A program made the translations under genes and the position numbers. A stretch of DNA of 64,000 nucleotides from an uncultured Clostridia bacterium (lineage in GTDB: Bacteria > Bacillota > Clostridia > Oscillospirales > Ruminococcaceae): NCBI GenBank assembly GCA_947630825.1, contig CANRJA010000008.1:1-64000 (forward strand), written 5' to 3'. Of the stretch, positions 1 through 9,487 are shown in pieces. The notes below the pieces were generated by a model. The model made no database searches. It saw only the letters and a program-made list of their open reading frames with translations, and was not told the origin of the DNA. Position 1 is the stretch's first letter; every line of letters begins with the position of its first letter.

Positions 1-297
1 TCGACATCTATTGTTCTTATATTGATGTTTGCGGTTTACTATGTACCGATTTTGTTTATGAACAAAACTTCGGGAAACACAGAAACAGGTTTTAAGGGAT
101 TTTATTTCCCATGCAAATGGATAAGCGAACGGTTTTCTCTTACCTACGAGGTTTCAGCGCTTATCAGTATTGGCGTAACGCTTATCCTGTGCCTTGTTGG
201 ATATATTATTGCTCATGCAGTATATATGAAAAAGCATCCGGTACTTGACTGGAGAGTTAAGAACCCGAATGCAGAGTATGCGTCGAAGGACGAATAG
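1..297 (+). CDS. C-terminal fragment of an integral membrane protein, truncated by window start
   Basis: Frame open from base 1 to stop at 297; two hydrophobic segments, short polar C-terminus; family not identifiable from fragment. Confidence 0.6.
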   Translation, partial: STSIVLILMFAVYYVPILFMNKTSGNTETGFKGFYFPCKWISERFSLTYEVSALISIGVTLILCLVGYIIAHAVYMKKHPVLDWRVKNPNAEYASKDE

Positions 298-322
298 GGG
301 ATAAAATATTTAATAACTAGAA

Positions 323-356
323 AAAACAGCACTCCTTTTGGAATGCTGTTTTTCTT
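323..356. terminator. Bidirectional intrinsic terminator
   Basis: AACAGCACTCC-TTTT-GGAATGCTGTT flanked by A-run and T-run between convergent genes. Confidence 0.75.
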
Positions 357-361
357 ATAAT

Positions 362-1750
362 TTATTTATTATCAATAAATTCTTGTTCTTTACGTTTGTT
401 TTTATTTGTTATTGCTTTAAACACAATTATATAAATAACAACCGCCAAAATAATTATAACAAGAGCAATTTTGAACTGCTTTGAGGAGAAAAACTTGCTC
501 GCAACAGCAGCTTCAGCCTTAACTGATGCGCGAGGTAAATCGCTTGTTGCTACCAGCTTTACCGACCCTATTGTTTCACCCTCGTAAATAAGTTCAAGAT
601 TTCCCAGAGTGTCGTTTTTGTATACAGGTGCAACAATGTTTTTGTCGACTGTTATTTTTCTTTCAACCTTGCTTATATCTATTGAATTGAGCCAGATTTT
701 TGAAACCTCATTAGCAGGCTTCAGTGTGACAAAATCCGCGCCCTTTCCATATAAAACATTTGCCTCAGTTATCTCCTCGTTTTCTTCAACAAAGACGTTG
801 TAACCAAGATTTTCGAAAGCCCACATATATAGTTTTTTGTGGTCTTCACAGTTGAACATTACATCGTTGCCGTCCTTGTCCTGTGCAGGAGCTTTCATTG
901 AAACTATTAGATACGTATAGCCGTTTTTAGTTGCAACAGATGCCAAACATCTTCCTGCTTCGTCGTAAAATCCTGTTTTGATTCCGTTTACATATCCATA
1001 GTAGAAGTCTGAGGTTTCATCAAGCAGTGAATTGGTATTTACAACAGTTGTGCCGTTTGAGAGAGTGTAGCTGTACTTTGAGGTGATCTCGGTAAAAATA
1101 GGGTAGTTATTAATAGCGTATTTACAGAGAATTGCCTGATCACGGCAGGTCGTCATATTTACGTTTCCGTTAAGGTCAAGACCGTGTGCATTGTAATAGA
1201 CAGTATTTTTCATTCCAAGAGAACCGGCTTTAGCATTCATCATTTCAACAAAGCCGTCTATAGAACCGCCTATTTTTACTGCGATTATGTTAGCAGCTTC
1301 GCAGGCGGACGGAATCATCAGCGCACATAGCAGGTCATAATAGCTTAGCTTTTCATTTTTCTCAATGCCGGCAGTTGATGCAAAAGTGTTTTCAAGCTCT
1401 TTGAAAGCCTCGTTTCCTGCGGAGACTTTTGTCTTTTTCAGGTCTTCAACGTCGTCTTTGAATTCGTCAAGCACCAGAACGCAGGTCATAATTTTAGTAA
1501 GCGACGCAGGAGCATATTGTACGTCTGCGTTTTTATCAAGAATAACGTCCTCAGCGTCTAAATTTTCCATGTATACAGCTTCAGATGTAAGCCTTACTCC
1601 TTCGGCTTCCGGAGTAAAATTATAAGCCCCTGCCGAAATTGAAAAGATACTGGAAATCATTGAAATGATGACGGTTATAGTTGTTACTAAAGATATTTTA
1701 TTAAAAGCCCTTCTATTAAGAGCATTTTTCTTTTTAAAAAAGTTATTCAT
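362..1750 (-). CDS. D-alanyl-D-alanine carboxypeptidase (peptidase S11)
   Basis: SLTK (ASLTKIMT), SAC (IPSACEAAN) and KTG (GIKTGF) motifs, signal/TM segment and C-terminal TM anchor. Confidence 0.9.
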   Translation of the reverse strand: MNNFFKKKNALNRRAFNKISLVTTITVIISMISSIFSISAGAYNFTPEAEGVRLTSEAVYMENLDAEDVILDKNADVQYAPASLTKIMTCVLVLDEFKDDVEDLKKTKVSAGNEAFKELENTFASTAGIEKNEKLSYYDLLCALMIPSACEAANIIAVKIGGSIDGFVEMMNAKAGSLGMKNTVYYNAHGLDLNGNVNMTTCRDQAILCKYAINNYPIFTEITSKYSYTLSNGTTVVNTNSLLDETSDFYYGYVNGIKTGFYDEAGRCLASVATKNGYTYLIVSMKAPAQDKDGNDVMFNCEDHKKLYMWAFENLGYNVFVEENEEITEANVLYGKGADFVTLKPANEVSKIWLNSIDISKVERKITVDKNIVAPVYKNDTLGNLELIYEGETIGSVKLVATSDLPRASVKAEAAVASKFFSSKQFKIALVIIILAVVIYIIVFKAITNKNKRKEQEFIDNK

Positions 1751-1895
1751 TATGTATCCCTCAACATTAAATTACTAAAAAATTATATGTTAAATAAATA
1801 AGTAAAAGACTAAATACATTATATCAAATAATATGTCGTTTGAAAAGGAGTTTATAAAAATTTAATGAAATTGGCAAATGCAAGTTAAGCCTATA

Positions 1896-2642
1896 TTAAA
1901 AATCATTTTTTCTTACCGCATATATAAACGAGTAGCCTGTTTTCCCAACCTTTTCTACAAGCTCAAGATAAGAAAGAATATTAAGCGTAGTCTGCGCCGT
2001 ATTGAGATGAATACCTGCACAGTCGGCAAAATCCTTTGATGTAAACCCTTTGGGCAGATTTTGTGGAATAAACTGTCTGTAATCATCTACGCAGTTGAAC
2101 TCAACCTCGTCGATAATATCAATAGGTATTCTATCGCATCTTGATGAGCCTCGTTTTCTGTTTTTTGACCAGCCGTTTAAATACCTTATGTCCTCCATTT
2201 CCAAAAGAAGAAGTCTTAGGTGCATTTTCGGATTATCAAGAGTATACTTTATTGAGTAAAGCTCATGTATTGCGTCGTAAATGGTTGCTTTGTGAGGTGA
2301 TTTACGTCTGCTGGTGTATTCTCCTGTTTTGGGGTCAAGCCACGAAATATATTTTACGGCGGGTAGGGCAGTTACGACAGTTACATCGCAAAACTCTAAA
2401 AAGCAGTCTAGCTTTTTAATAAGCTTGTAAAAAGAACGAGTCTGGATTTCGATAATTCCTGTTTCGCTTACTATGTCGGCTACAAAGTTTCCTATCTTTA
2501 CCTCTTGGCTATCGGGAAATGGCTGATAGTATTCTTTTAAAACCGCGTGCATAGTCTTTTCACTAAGTGTGCCTATACCTTTTCTGTCACGCTTGTTTCC
2601 GACAACCCTGTCGCAAGCGTCTAAAAAAGCCTGTCTGTTCAT
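1896..2642 (-). CDS. Hypothetical protein; possible PD-(D/E)XK-like N-terminal region plus C-terminal winged-helix-like region
   Basis: Continuous 248-aa ORF; KIGNFVADIV...GIIEIQTRSF resembles D...ExQ/K nuclease core; C-term FTSKDFADCAGIHLNTAQTTLNILSYLELVEKVGKTGYSFIY resembles wHTH. Confidence 0.5.
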   Translation of the reverse strand: MNRQAFLDACDRVVGNKRDRKGIGTLSEKTMHAVLKEYYQPFPDSQEVKIGNFVADIVSETGIIEIQTRSFYKLIKKLDCFLEFCDVTVVTALPAVKYISWLDPKTGEYTSRRKSPHKATIYDAIHELYSIKYTLDNPKMHLRLLLLEMEDIRYLNGWSKNRKRGSSRCDRIPIDIIDEVEFNCVDDYRQFIPQNLPKGFTSKDFADCAGIHLNTAQTTLNILSYLELVEKVGKTGYSFIYAVRKNDF

Positions 2643-2751
2643 ACAATCTCCTAAATAACAGTGTTTGTTGTATTATCAATAAAAAAGCATCAAAACTATT
2701 ATAACAACAGAGTTGATGCTAAATTTTCAATATCAATTTAACAGATTGGTC

Positions 2752-2988
2752 TTAATCATCAATATCGACCATAATTTTCTTGCCTTCTTTTGAAGCCTTT
2801 GCACGCATTACTGTGCGTATAGCTTTAGCAATTCTTCCTTGCTTTCCGATAACTCTGCCCATATCGTCAGGGGCAACATGAAGGTGGAATGTAATAATAC
2901 CCTCATCGTTCGGTTCGTCTTCAATAATCTCTACAGAGCTTTTATCTTCAACAAGCTCAGTAACTAATGTTTTTAGTAGCTCTTTCAT
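2752..2988 (-). CDS. khpA: KH-domain RNA-binding protein KhpA
   Basis: 78 aa with GRVIGKQGRIAKAIRTVMRA KH GxxG motif; adjacent to rpsP/ffh. Confidence 0.9.
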   Translation of the reverse strand: MKELLKTLVTELVEDKSSVEIIEDEPNDEGIITFHLHVAPDDMGRVIGKQGRIAKAIRTVMRAKASKEGKKIMVDIDD

Positions 2989-3113
2989 AATATCTTCTCC
3001 TTAGCACCCCCACTGAGAGGAAGCCTCCGCATCAAGCGGCAGGCTTAAAAGCAGGAAAGGTAATTGTTGTGGATGTTGTGGGGTATGTGTAAAACTCCTG
3101 CTTTGGTCTGGTA

Positions 3114-3356
3114 TTAAAGAATACCGTTTTTCTTCAAAAGTGTCTTTACAGTTTCTGTAGGCTGTGCGCCGTTTGCTATCCATGACTTAGCTTTTTCGCC
3201 GTCAACACTAACAACTGACGGTTCCTTTGTTGGATCGTAATATCCGATTTCCTCGATAAATCTTCCGTCTCTCGGATATCTTGAATCAGCAACAACAATA
3301 CGATAGAAAGGTGCTTTCTTAGCGCCCATTCTTCTCAGTCTGATTTTAACTGCCAT
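3114..3356 (-). CDS. rpsP: 30S ribosomal protein S16
   Basis: [42 protein letters not shown] signature. Confidence 0.97.
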   Translation of the reverse strand: MAVKIRLRRMGAKKAPFYRIVVADSRYPRDGRFIEEIGYYDPTKEPSVVSVDGEKAKSWIANGAQPTETVKTLLKKNGIL

Positions 3357-3413
3357 TTTAATTTCACCTCCGTGTCAGAATTTAAATTATGCTATTGCAA
3401 TAATTAACTAATA

Positions 3414-4820
3414 CTAAAACGGCATTCCGCTTCCGTGATAACCGCCGTTTCCGGGCATACCGGGCATACCTCCGCTAAGTCCTCCGAGCATATTGCGCAT
3501 TTTCTTTTTGCCCATTTTGCCCTTAGACAAATTCGTCATCTGCTTCATCATTTTATTCATTTGCTCGTATTGCTTTAAAAGTCGGTTTACGTCCTCAACC
3601 TTTGTTCCGCTTCCCGAAGCAATCCTGCGTTTTCTGTTAGGATTTATAATATTAGGCTTTTCACGCTCATTAGGCGTCATAGACTGTATTATCGCTTCAA
3701 GCCGTGTAAACTGTTTCTCGTCTATATCTGCGTCCTTTATCTGATTTCCCAATCCCGGAATCATTCCGAGCAATGATTTTATAGAACCCATTTTCTGAAT
3801 TTGTTTAAGTTGATTCAAAAGGTCGTTAAGGTCAAAGCTGCCTCTGTCCTTCACCTTCCTTGCAAGACGCTTTGCGTCCTCCTCATCGACGTTTTCAGAC
3901 GCTTTTTCAATAAGAGTAAGCATATCGCCCATTCCGAGAATTCTCGAAGCCATACGCTCAGGGTGGAACACCTCAAACTCGTCCAGCTTTTCTCCTATAC
4001 CTACAAACTTTATTGGCTTTCCGGTAACAGCCAGTACGGACAGAGCAGCACCACCTCTTGTATCCGAATCAAGCTTTGTAAGTATAACGCTGTCTATGCC
4101 AAGCGTTTTGTCAAAGCTCTCTGCAACATTAACCGCGTCCTGTCCCGTCATTGCGTCGACAACTAGAACGATCTCATTAGGCTCTGCTATTTTCTTTATA
4201 TCCGAAAGCTCTTTCATAAGTTCTTCGTCAATGTGAAGCCGTCCTGCGGTATCGAGTATAACCAAATCGTTTCCGTGGTCGCCTGCGTGCTTTAAGGCTT
4301 CTTTTACGATTTTTCTGGGGTTTATTTGTCCCATTTCGTAAACCGGAACCCCTGCTTTTTCACCGACGATTTTTAACTGGTCAATAGCGGCTGGACGGTA
4401 AACGTCGCAGGCAACAAGCAGCGGACGCTTGCTCTGCTTTTCTTTAAAGTATTTTGCAAGTTTAGCCGAGTGGGTGGTCTTACCGCTTCCCTGAAGTCCG
4501 CACATCATAACGATACACGGAGGCTTGTTTGGAAAGTTGATTTTAGCGTTGGATTCACCCATCAAAGCAATAAGCTCGTCGTTTACTATTTTTATAACCT
4601 GCTGAGCAGGAGTAAGACTGTTTAAAACCTCTTCGCCGACTGCACGTTCTGACACCTTTGATACAAAGTCTTTAACTACCTTGTAGCTTACGTCGGCTTC
4701 GAGCAGTGCCATCTTAACTTCACGCATTGCTGTTTTAACATCAGATTCGTTAAGCTTTCCTTTATTTTTTAGACGCTTGAAAACGCCGTTTAATTTTTCA
4801 GAAAGACCTTCAAACGCCAT
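3414..4820 (-). CDS. ffh: Signal recognition particle GTPase Ffh
   Basis: GLQGSGKTTHSAKLA, DTAGRLHID, TKLDSDTRGGAALS and Met-rich M domain. Confidence 0.97.
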   Translation of the reverse strand: MAFEGLSEKLNGVFKRLKNKGKLNESDVKTAMREVKMALLEADVSYKVVKDFVSKVSERAVGEEVLNSLTPAQQVIKIVNDELIALMGESNAKINFPNKPPCIVMMCGLQGSGKTTHSAKLAKYFKEKQSKRPLLVACDVYRPAAIDQLKIVGEKAGVPVYEMGQINPRKIVKEALKHAGDHGNDLVILDTAGRLHIDEELMKELSDIKKIAEPNEIVLVVDAMTGQDAVNVAESFDKTLGIDSVILTKLDSDTRGGAALSVLAVTGKPIKFVGIGEKLDEFEVFHPERMASRILGMGDMLTLIEKASENVDEEDAKRLARKVKDRGSFDLNDLLNQLKQIQKMGSIKSLLGMIPGLGNQIKDADIDEKQFTRLEAIIQSMTPNEREKPNIINPNRKRRIASGSGTKVEDVNRLLKQYEQMNKMMKQMTNLSKGKMGKKKMRNMLGGLSGGMPGMPGNGGYHGSGMPF

Positions 4821-4910
4821 AGTGCTCTCCTTTAATTATTGACAGTTTAAGTTTATTTTTTGTAAAGTTCGCAAATTGTAAAACTTTCCTTTAAGACGGC
4901 AACAGACAAC

Positions 4911-5387
4911 TCACCTTATGATTTTAAATCCGCTTTCCTGAGGAGCGTCTATATTTTCCTCAATCTCAAAAAGGTTGCTGTTTTGGTCTATATAAGCGAT
5001 AATAGCTTCACTTCGTGCGACGATCCCTCTTGTAAAGCTAATTGTTTTACATTCCTCAATAATAAGTTTAGTTTGCTCTTTTAAATTTTTAATAAATTCG
5101 TCATACTTTCTGATTTTTTTCAGATATCCGAGTTTTTCCTCAAGGTCTATAAGAGCCTCCTCGCCGCGCTTTATACTATCTCTCACACCTTGCCTTGTTA
5201 TCCCGAGGTTTTCGGCAATTTCAGCAAGAGATAAGTCGTCAAAGTAATAAAGCTCAAGAACATCTTTCTGCTTGTCGGTCAGCATATAACCGTAAATATC
5301 AATCAATATGGTTATATCAAGATTTTTTGCCATTAATTCTAACCTTCTCTGCAGTATGATTATCTCTTGACGCAACATATCAAGCAT
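4911..5387 (-). CDS. ylxM: YlxM-family helix-turn-helix protein (ffh partner) with C-terminal extension
   Basis: LTDKQKDVLELYYFDDLSLAEIAENLGITRQGVRDSIKRGEE; located directly upstream of ffh. Confidence 0.85.
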   Translation of the reverse strand: MLDMLRQEIIILQRRLELMAKNLDITILIDIYGYMLTDKQKDVLELYYFDDLSLAEIAENLGITRQGVRDSIKRGEEALIDLEEKLGYLKKIRKYDEFIKNLKEQTKLIIEECKTISFTRGIVARSEAIIAYIDQNSNLFEIEENIDAPQESGFKIIR

Positions 5388-5482
5388 AAATGTAAAGCAG
5401 ACAGCCTTTACAAATATGTATTATAACCTAAGATTATCAAGTTGTCAATACCTATTTAAGAATTTTTTACCTAAAATAGAAA

Positions 5483-5502
5483 ACCACCGCAAAAGCGGTG
5501 GT
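5483..5502 (-). terminator. Intrinsic terminator of mgtE
   Basis: On minus strand ACCACCGC-TTTT-GCGGTGGT followed by TTTTCTATTTT. Confidence 0.85.
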
Positions 5503-5508
5503 ACATTT

Positions 5509-6882
5509 TTAACCAAGTACATCAAAAATCTTTATTGCGATATTGCAGTATAGAAATACCGAGCAGGCGTCAACGATAGTCGATATAAGCGGAGCCGCCA
5601 TTATCGCAGGGTCAAAGTGAAGCTTCTTTGCAATCATAGGAAGCACGCAGCCTACAGTTTTGGCAAGTATGACAGTTGCGATTATAGAAAGTCCTATTAC
5701 AAAACCGAGTAATGCGGAATTTATATCTGCGTCATTTCGATATACAAACCAGATTCTCACGCCGTTTACAGCCGCCAAAACAAAGCTTACCAAAAGAGCA
5801 ATTCTAAACTCTTTGAACATAACCTTAAAGAAATCCTTGAATTCTATTTCGTCCATAGCAAGACTTCTGATAACTATGGTAGACGACTGCGAACCGCAGT
5901 TTCCGCCTGTACCCGTAAGCATAGGTACAAATGAAAAGAGTATTGGTATTGAAACTAAAAGACTTTCATAGTGGTTTATAACAGCACCCGATAGGGTAGC
6001 GGAAAGCATAAGAAACAGAAGCCATGGTATTCGGCTTTTTGCGTGTGAGAATACAGATGTGTTAAAGTAAGATTCGTCTGTAGGCGAAATACCTGCCATC
6101 TTCTGAATATCCTCGGTCGTTTCCTCGTGGATAACGTCAATGATGTCGTCGACAGTGATAATGCCGACGATTCGGTTTTCGTTATCTACAACGGGAATTG
6201 CCATAAGGTCGTATTTGCGGATAGTGTTTGCAACCTCTTCCTGGTCGTCGTGAGTGTTAACATAGATAACATTTGTATCCATTATATCTTCAATTTTTGC
6301 GTCCTCATCAGCAGTGATAAGGTCGAGAAGCTCGACTGTTCCAATGAGTTTTCTAAACTCGGTTACATAACAGGTGTATATTGTTTCCTTTACAAAGCCT
6401 ACCTGCCTTATCTTTTTCATTGCCTCGGCAACGGTCATATCCTTTGCAAAGAAAACATACTCGATAGTCATAAGACTTCCTGCGCTGTCATCAGGATAGT
6501 TTAAGACTTCGTTTATTCTTTTTCTGGTCTGGGAATCGGTGTTCTTTAAAATTCTCGATACCACATTTGCCGGCATTTCCTCGATAAGGTCAACTGTATC
6601 GTCTAAAAACAGCTCGTCTAGTACCTTACGAAGCTCGTTTTCAGAAAATGAGTTTATCAGCTTTTCCTGAATCTCACTAGGCAGATTTGAGAAAATTTCA
6701 GACGCATTATCCTTAGGAAGTATTCTAAAAACAAGAGTTAGATCCACATCGTTTATCTCTTCCATAAGAGATGCTACGTCATACGGATTCTGGTCTTTCA
6801 GAAAAGCCTTCAGCTTTGTATACTGCTTATTTTCAATAAGTTCAAGCGCAGTAGCTTCAAGTGTTTTTTCGTCCATCGGCAT
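5509..6882 (-). CDS. mgtE: Magnesium transporter MgtE
   Basis: N domain, CBS pair (DLMAIPVVDNENRIVGIITVDDIIDVI), C-terminal TM domain with GTGGNCGSQSS. Confidence 0.95.
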   Translation of the reverse strand: MPMDEKTLEATALELIENKQYTKLKAFLKDQNPYDVASLMEEINDVDLTLVFRILPKDNASEIFSNLPSEIQEKLINSFSENELRKVLDELFLDDTVDLIEEMPANVVSRILKNTDSQTRKRINEVLNYPDDSAGSLMTIEYVFFAKDMTVAEAMKKIRQVGFVKETIYTCYVTEFRKLIGTVELLDLITADEDAKIEDIMDTNVIYVNTHDDQEEVANTIRKYDLMAIPVVDNENRIVGIITVDDIIDVIHEETTEDIQKMAGISPTDESYFNTSVFSHAKSRIPWLLFLMLSATLSGAVINHYESLLVSIPILFSFVPMLTGTGGNCGSQSSTIVIRSLAMDEIEFKDFFKVMFKEFRIALLVSFVLAAVNGVRIWFVYRNDADINSALLGFVIGLSIIATVILAKTVGCVLPMIAKKLHFDPAIMAAPLISTIVDACSVFLYCNIAIKIFDVLG

Positions 6883-6923
6883 ATCCTCTTTTATTGATAT
6901 TTACTAGGATAGCCGGAGTTTGC

Positions 6924-7004
6924 TTATATGGTTATTACAGACAGCAAAAGTCTGCAAAAAATTATAAGCGTCGCTCGCGGCTTTGAGTTACTTCCGCTGT
7001 CCAT
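6924..7004 (-). CDS. Candidate 26-aa leader peptide (MDSGSNSKPRATLIIFCRLLLSVITI) between M-box riboswitch and mgtE
   Basis: ATG preceded by AAAGGAGATGAGATC (strong SD); ends TAA at 6924; not in the ORF track because it is short. Confidence 0.55.
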   Translation of the reverse strand: MDSGSNSKPRATLIIFCRLLLSVITI

Positions 7005-7044
7005 GATCTCATCTCCTTTGAATTTTATTAGTAAAAATAAGCAT

Positions 7045-7096
7045 AAAAATAATCTTCATAACAGGCAAGACAACAGGCTTGAACCATTAGAAGATT
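7045..7096 (-). terminator. Riboswitch expression-platform terminator
   Basis: Minus strand AATCTTC...GAAGATT long stem (extra inner pairs TAATGG / CCTGTTA) followed by ATTTTTAT; loop side contains GTTCAAGC complementary to M-box 3' segment GCTTGAAC. Confidence 0.65.
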
Positions 7097-7144
7097 AAAA
7101 CACATATAAACTATGATTGATAATTAAATTTTAAGTACCAAACA

Positions 7145-7300
7145 CAGACGTTCAAGCTTCAGCTTCGCAGGGCATAGGATTTTTGCATTGGAACTGCGTT
7201 AGGTTATGCCTTGAATCGACATCTCCTGTTGACCAGCTGACAGTGTCTCCACCATTTCGCGGCAGCGTCCCGTATCCCTGTGGTAGCCTCACCTACCGAA
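7145..7300 (-). promoter_or_regulatory. M-box (ykoK leader) Mg2+ riboswitch
   Basis: Minus strand TTTCGGTAGGTGAGGCTACCACAGGGATACGGGACGCTGCCGCGAAATGGTGGAGACACTGTCAGCTGGTCAACAGGAGATGTCGATTCAAGGCATAACC...CCTATGCCCTGCGAAGCTGAAGCTTGAAC matches the M-box core (GGTGAGGCT, ACGCTGCCG, GGTCAACAG) and lies upstream of mgtE. Confidence 0.92.
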
Positions 7301-7528
7301 ATTATTTACTTTACAATAATTATTATATTCAGATTTTATGTTCTTGTCAATACATTTTTATGAACTAATGCTTTAAAGTCTGGTTTTTATATGGTATTAA
7401 TTCTTCTTAAAATCAAATAATAATCAGTAATGCTTCAACAATTTTGTGATTTAAGTAAGTTTTATAGCTCCTTGCCATATTCTGAGTTACTATATAAAGC
7501 TGGCGGTTAAGGTATAAAGTCCGATTTG

Positions 7529-7557
7529 TTGACTTTTAAAGTGTATTGTTGTATAAT
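7529..7557 (+). promoter_or_regulatory. Sigma-A-like promoter for polymer locus
   Basis: TTGACT-N17-TATAAT upstream of ORF 7604. Confidence 0.7.
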
Positions 7558-7603
7558 GTATAATAATTATGCAAGAAAATAAATCCAAAATAAATGCATA
7601 TAT

Positions 7604-8773
7604 ATGAGAAAAGCAGGTGATGGTATCAAATTTCTTTTAAAGCAGTGCCTAAAAATGACTGTACAGAATATAATACTGCCGCTTGTTTATTTTATTTTCA
7701 AATCAAGAAAAATTAAAAGAGGATTGGTTATTTTCGCAGATGCTCATAATGATGAGTGCCCTGTGAGTATGAGGTGTATTTCGGATAGATTTAAAAGTGA
7801 CTATGATTATTCGGTTATTGAGTTTTATCACGATTTCAGCCGATGCGGAAGCTTTAGAAGTCTTATATACTCAATACAGTTTATGCGGCTTTATGCAAAA
7901 GCGGAGCTTGTTTTTATATGTGATAATTTTCTTCCGGTATCCGCCTGTAAAAAGCGAAAGGGAACATTAGTAGTTCAGCTTTGGCATGCCTGCGGAGCGT
8001 TTAAGAAATTCGGATATGATACGTCAGGAGATATTCCTAAGTATTACAAAGGCAATGTTTATAAGAATTACGATTTGGTGACTGTTTCGTCAGGCGAATG
8101 TATTAAACACTTTGCAAGTGCAATGAGGCTTGACGAGAGCGTTTTTAAAGCGTTGGGAGTAAGCCGTACTGATATTTACTTTGATGAAGACTTTATAGAA
8201 AAGTCAAAAGAAAGATTTTATAGTGAAAATCCTAATGCAAAGGGTAAAAAGGTTGCTTTGTGGGCGCCTACCTTTAGAGGAAATCCGTCCGAGCCGTATT
8301 TAGAGGGCAATGTTGCTGTTGAAAGGCTAGCGGACGAGCTTTCAAAAAGCGGTGAGTGGTACTTTGTAATAAAACCGCATCCGCATATAAAAAAGCCGGT
8401 TGCTGCGAATACTGAGTCGGATATCCCGACTGAAATGCTTTTTGCTGTTGCCGATTTGCTTATAACTGATTATTCGTCAGTGATATATGAATACTCATTG
8501 TTCAAAAAACCGATATTAATATTTGCACCAGATCTGGAAAAATATAAAGCGCAAAGAGGTTTTTATATTGATATTCAAAACTTGCCTGCTGATATTATTA
8601 CCGATTCTGAGTGCCTGACAAAGGAGAATATTGAAAAAGCCGTCTCGCAGTTTGATGAAAGTAAAATGCAAAGCTTTATTGAAAGATATATGAACGCTTG
8701 CGATGGAAATTCAACCAAAAGGATAATAGAATACGTTAAAGAAATAAAGATGAAAGTTAAGGAGGACATATAA
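7604..8773 (+). CDS. CDP-glycerol:glycerophosphotransferase family protein (TagB/TagF/TarL-like)
   Basis: LWHACGAFKKFG, VIKPHPH, ITDYSSVIYEYSLFKKPI motifs. Confidence 0.9.
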   Translation: MRKAGDGIKFLLKQCLKMTVQNIILPLVYFIFKSRKIKRGLVIFADAHNDECPVSMRCISDRFKSDYDYSVIEFYHDFSRCGSFRSLIYSIQFMRLYAKAELVFICDNFLPVSACKKRKGTLVVQLWHACGAFKKFGYDTSGDIPKYYKGNVYKNYDLVTVSSGECIKHFASAMRLDESVFKALGVSRTDIYFDEDFIEKSKERFYSENPNAKGKKVALWAPTFRGNPSEPYLEGNVAVERLADELSKSGEWYFVIKPHPHIKKPVAANTESDIPTEMLFAVADLLITDYSSVIYEYSLFKKPILIFAPDLEKYKAQRGFYIDIQNLPADIITDSECLTKENIEKAVSQFDESKMQSFIERYMNACDGNSTKRIIEYVKEIKMKVKEDI

Positions 8774-9486
8774 TGAAAAATGTATACGGAGTAGTTCTTG
8801 CCGGCGGAAAGGGCACAAGAATGGGCAATGTCGAAAAGCCCAAGCAGTTTATGGAAGTCGGCGGCAAGCCTATTATTATTCATACTATAGAAAAGTTTGT
8901 TGTCTGTCAGGAGTTTGACAAGGTTTTAGTTTTGTCTCCAAAGCAGTGGATAAACCACACGCAGGATTTAATTAGAAAGTTTATTCCTAACTGCGACAAT
9001 GTAGTTGTATTAGAGGGCGGAGCAACGAGAAACGAAACTATTATGAATTCAATTAAATATATCGACGAGCAGGGCTGTCTTGACGATGAGACTATTATTG
9101 TTACGCACGACTCGGTAAGACCTTTTGTCACTCACAGAATTTTGGAGGAGAATGTAAAGTTTGCTAAAGAGTACGGTGCCTGCGATACTGTAATTCCTGC
9201 GACCGATACTATAGTAGAGAGCAAAGATAATCAGTTTATAACAAATATTCCCGACCGCTCAAAAATGTATCAGGGTCAGACGCCTCAGACATTCAGAGCA
9301 AAGATGCTGAGAGAGCTTTATAACTCTTTAACGGATGAAGAAAAAACTGTGCTGACAGACGCTTGTAAGATACTTGTTTTAAAGGGAGAGAAAATTCACC
9401 TTGTTGACGGAGAGGTATTCAATATAAAGATAACATACCCGTACGATCTTAGGGTTGCCGAATCTCTGTTAGGAGGCGAAAAGTAA
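8773..9486 (+). CDS. tarI: 2-C-methyl-D-erythritol 4-phosphate / D-ribitol-5-phosphate cytidylyltransferase (IspD/TarI family); TarI favoured by context
   Basis: VVLAGGKGTRMGNVEKPKQFMEVGGKPIIIHT; adjacent to TarJ-like dehydrogenase. Confidence 0.85.
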   Translation: MKNVYGVVLAGGKGTRMGNVEKPKQFMEVGGKPIIIHTIEKFVVCQEFDKVLVLSPKQWINHTQDLIRKFIPNCDNVVVLEGGATRNETIMNSIKYIDEQGCLDDETIIVTHDSVRPFVTHRILEENVKFAKEYGACDTVIPATDTIVESKDNQFITNIPDRSKMYQGQTPQTFRAKMLRELYNSLTDEEKTVLTDACKILVLKGEKIHLVDGEVFNIKITYPYDLRVAESLLGGEK

Positions 9487-9487
9487 T

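Noticed and set aside
3001-3183. 60-aa minus-strand ORF
   Set aside because: Overlaps rpsP out of frame and covers the structured intergenic RNA; no protein-like conservation expected
7183-7368. 61-aa plus-strand ORF
   Set aside because: Lies across the minus-strand M-box riboswitch; no SD, low-complexity end
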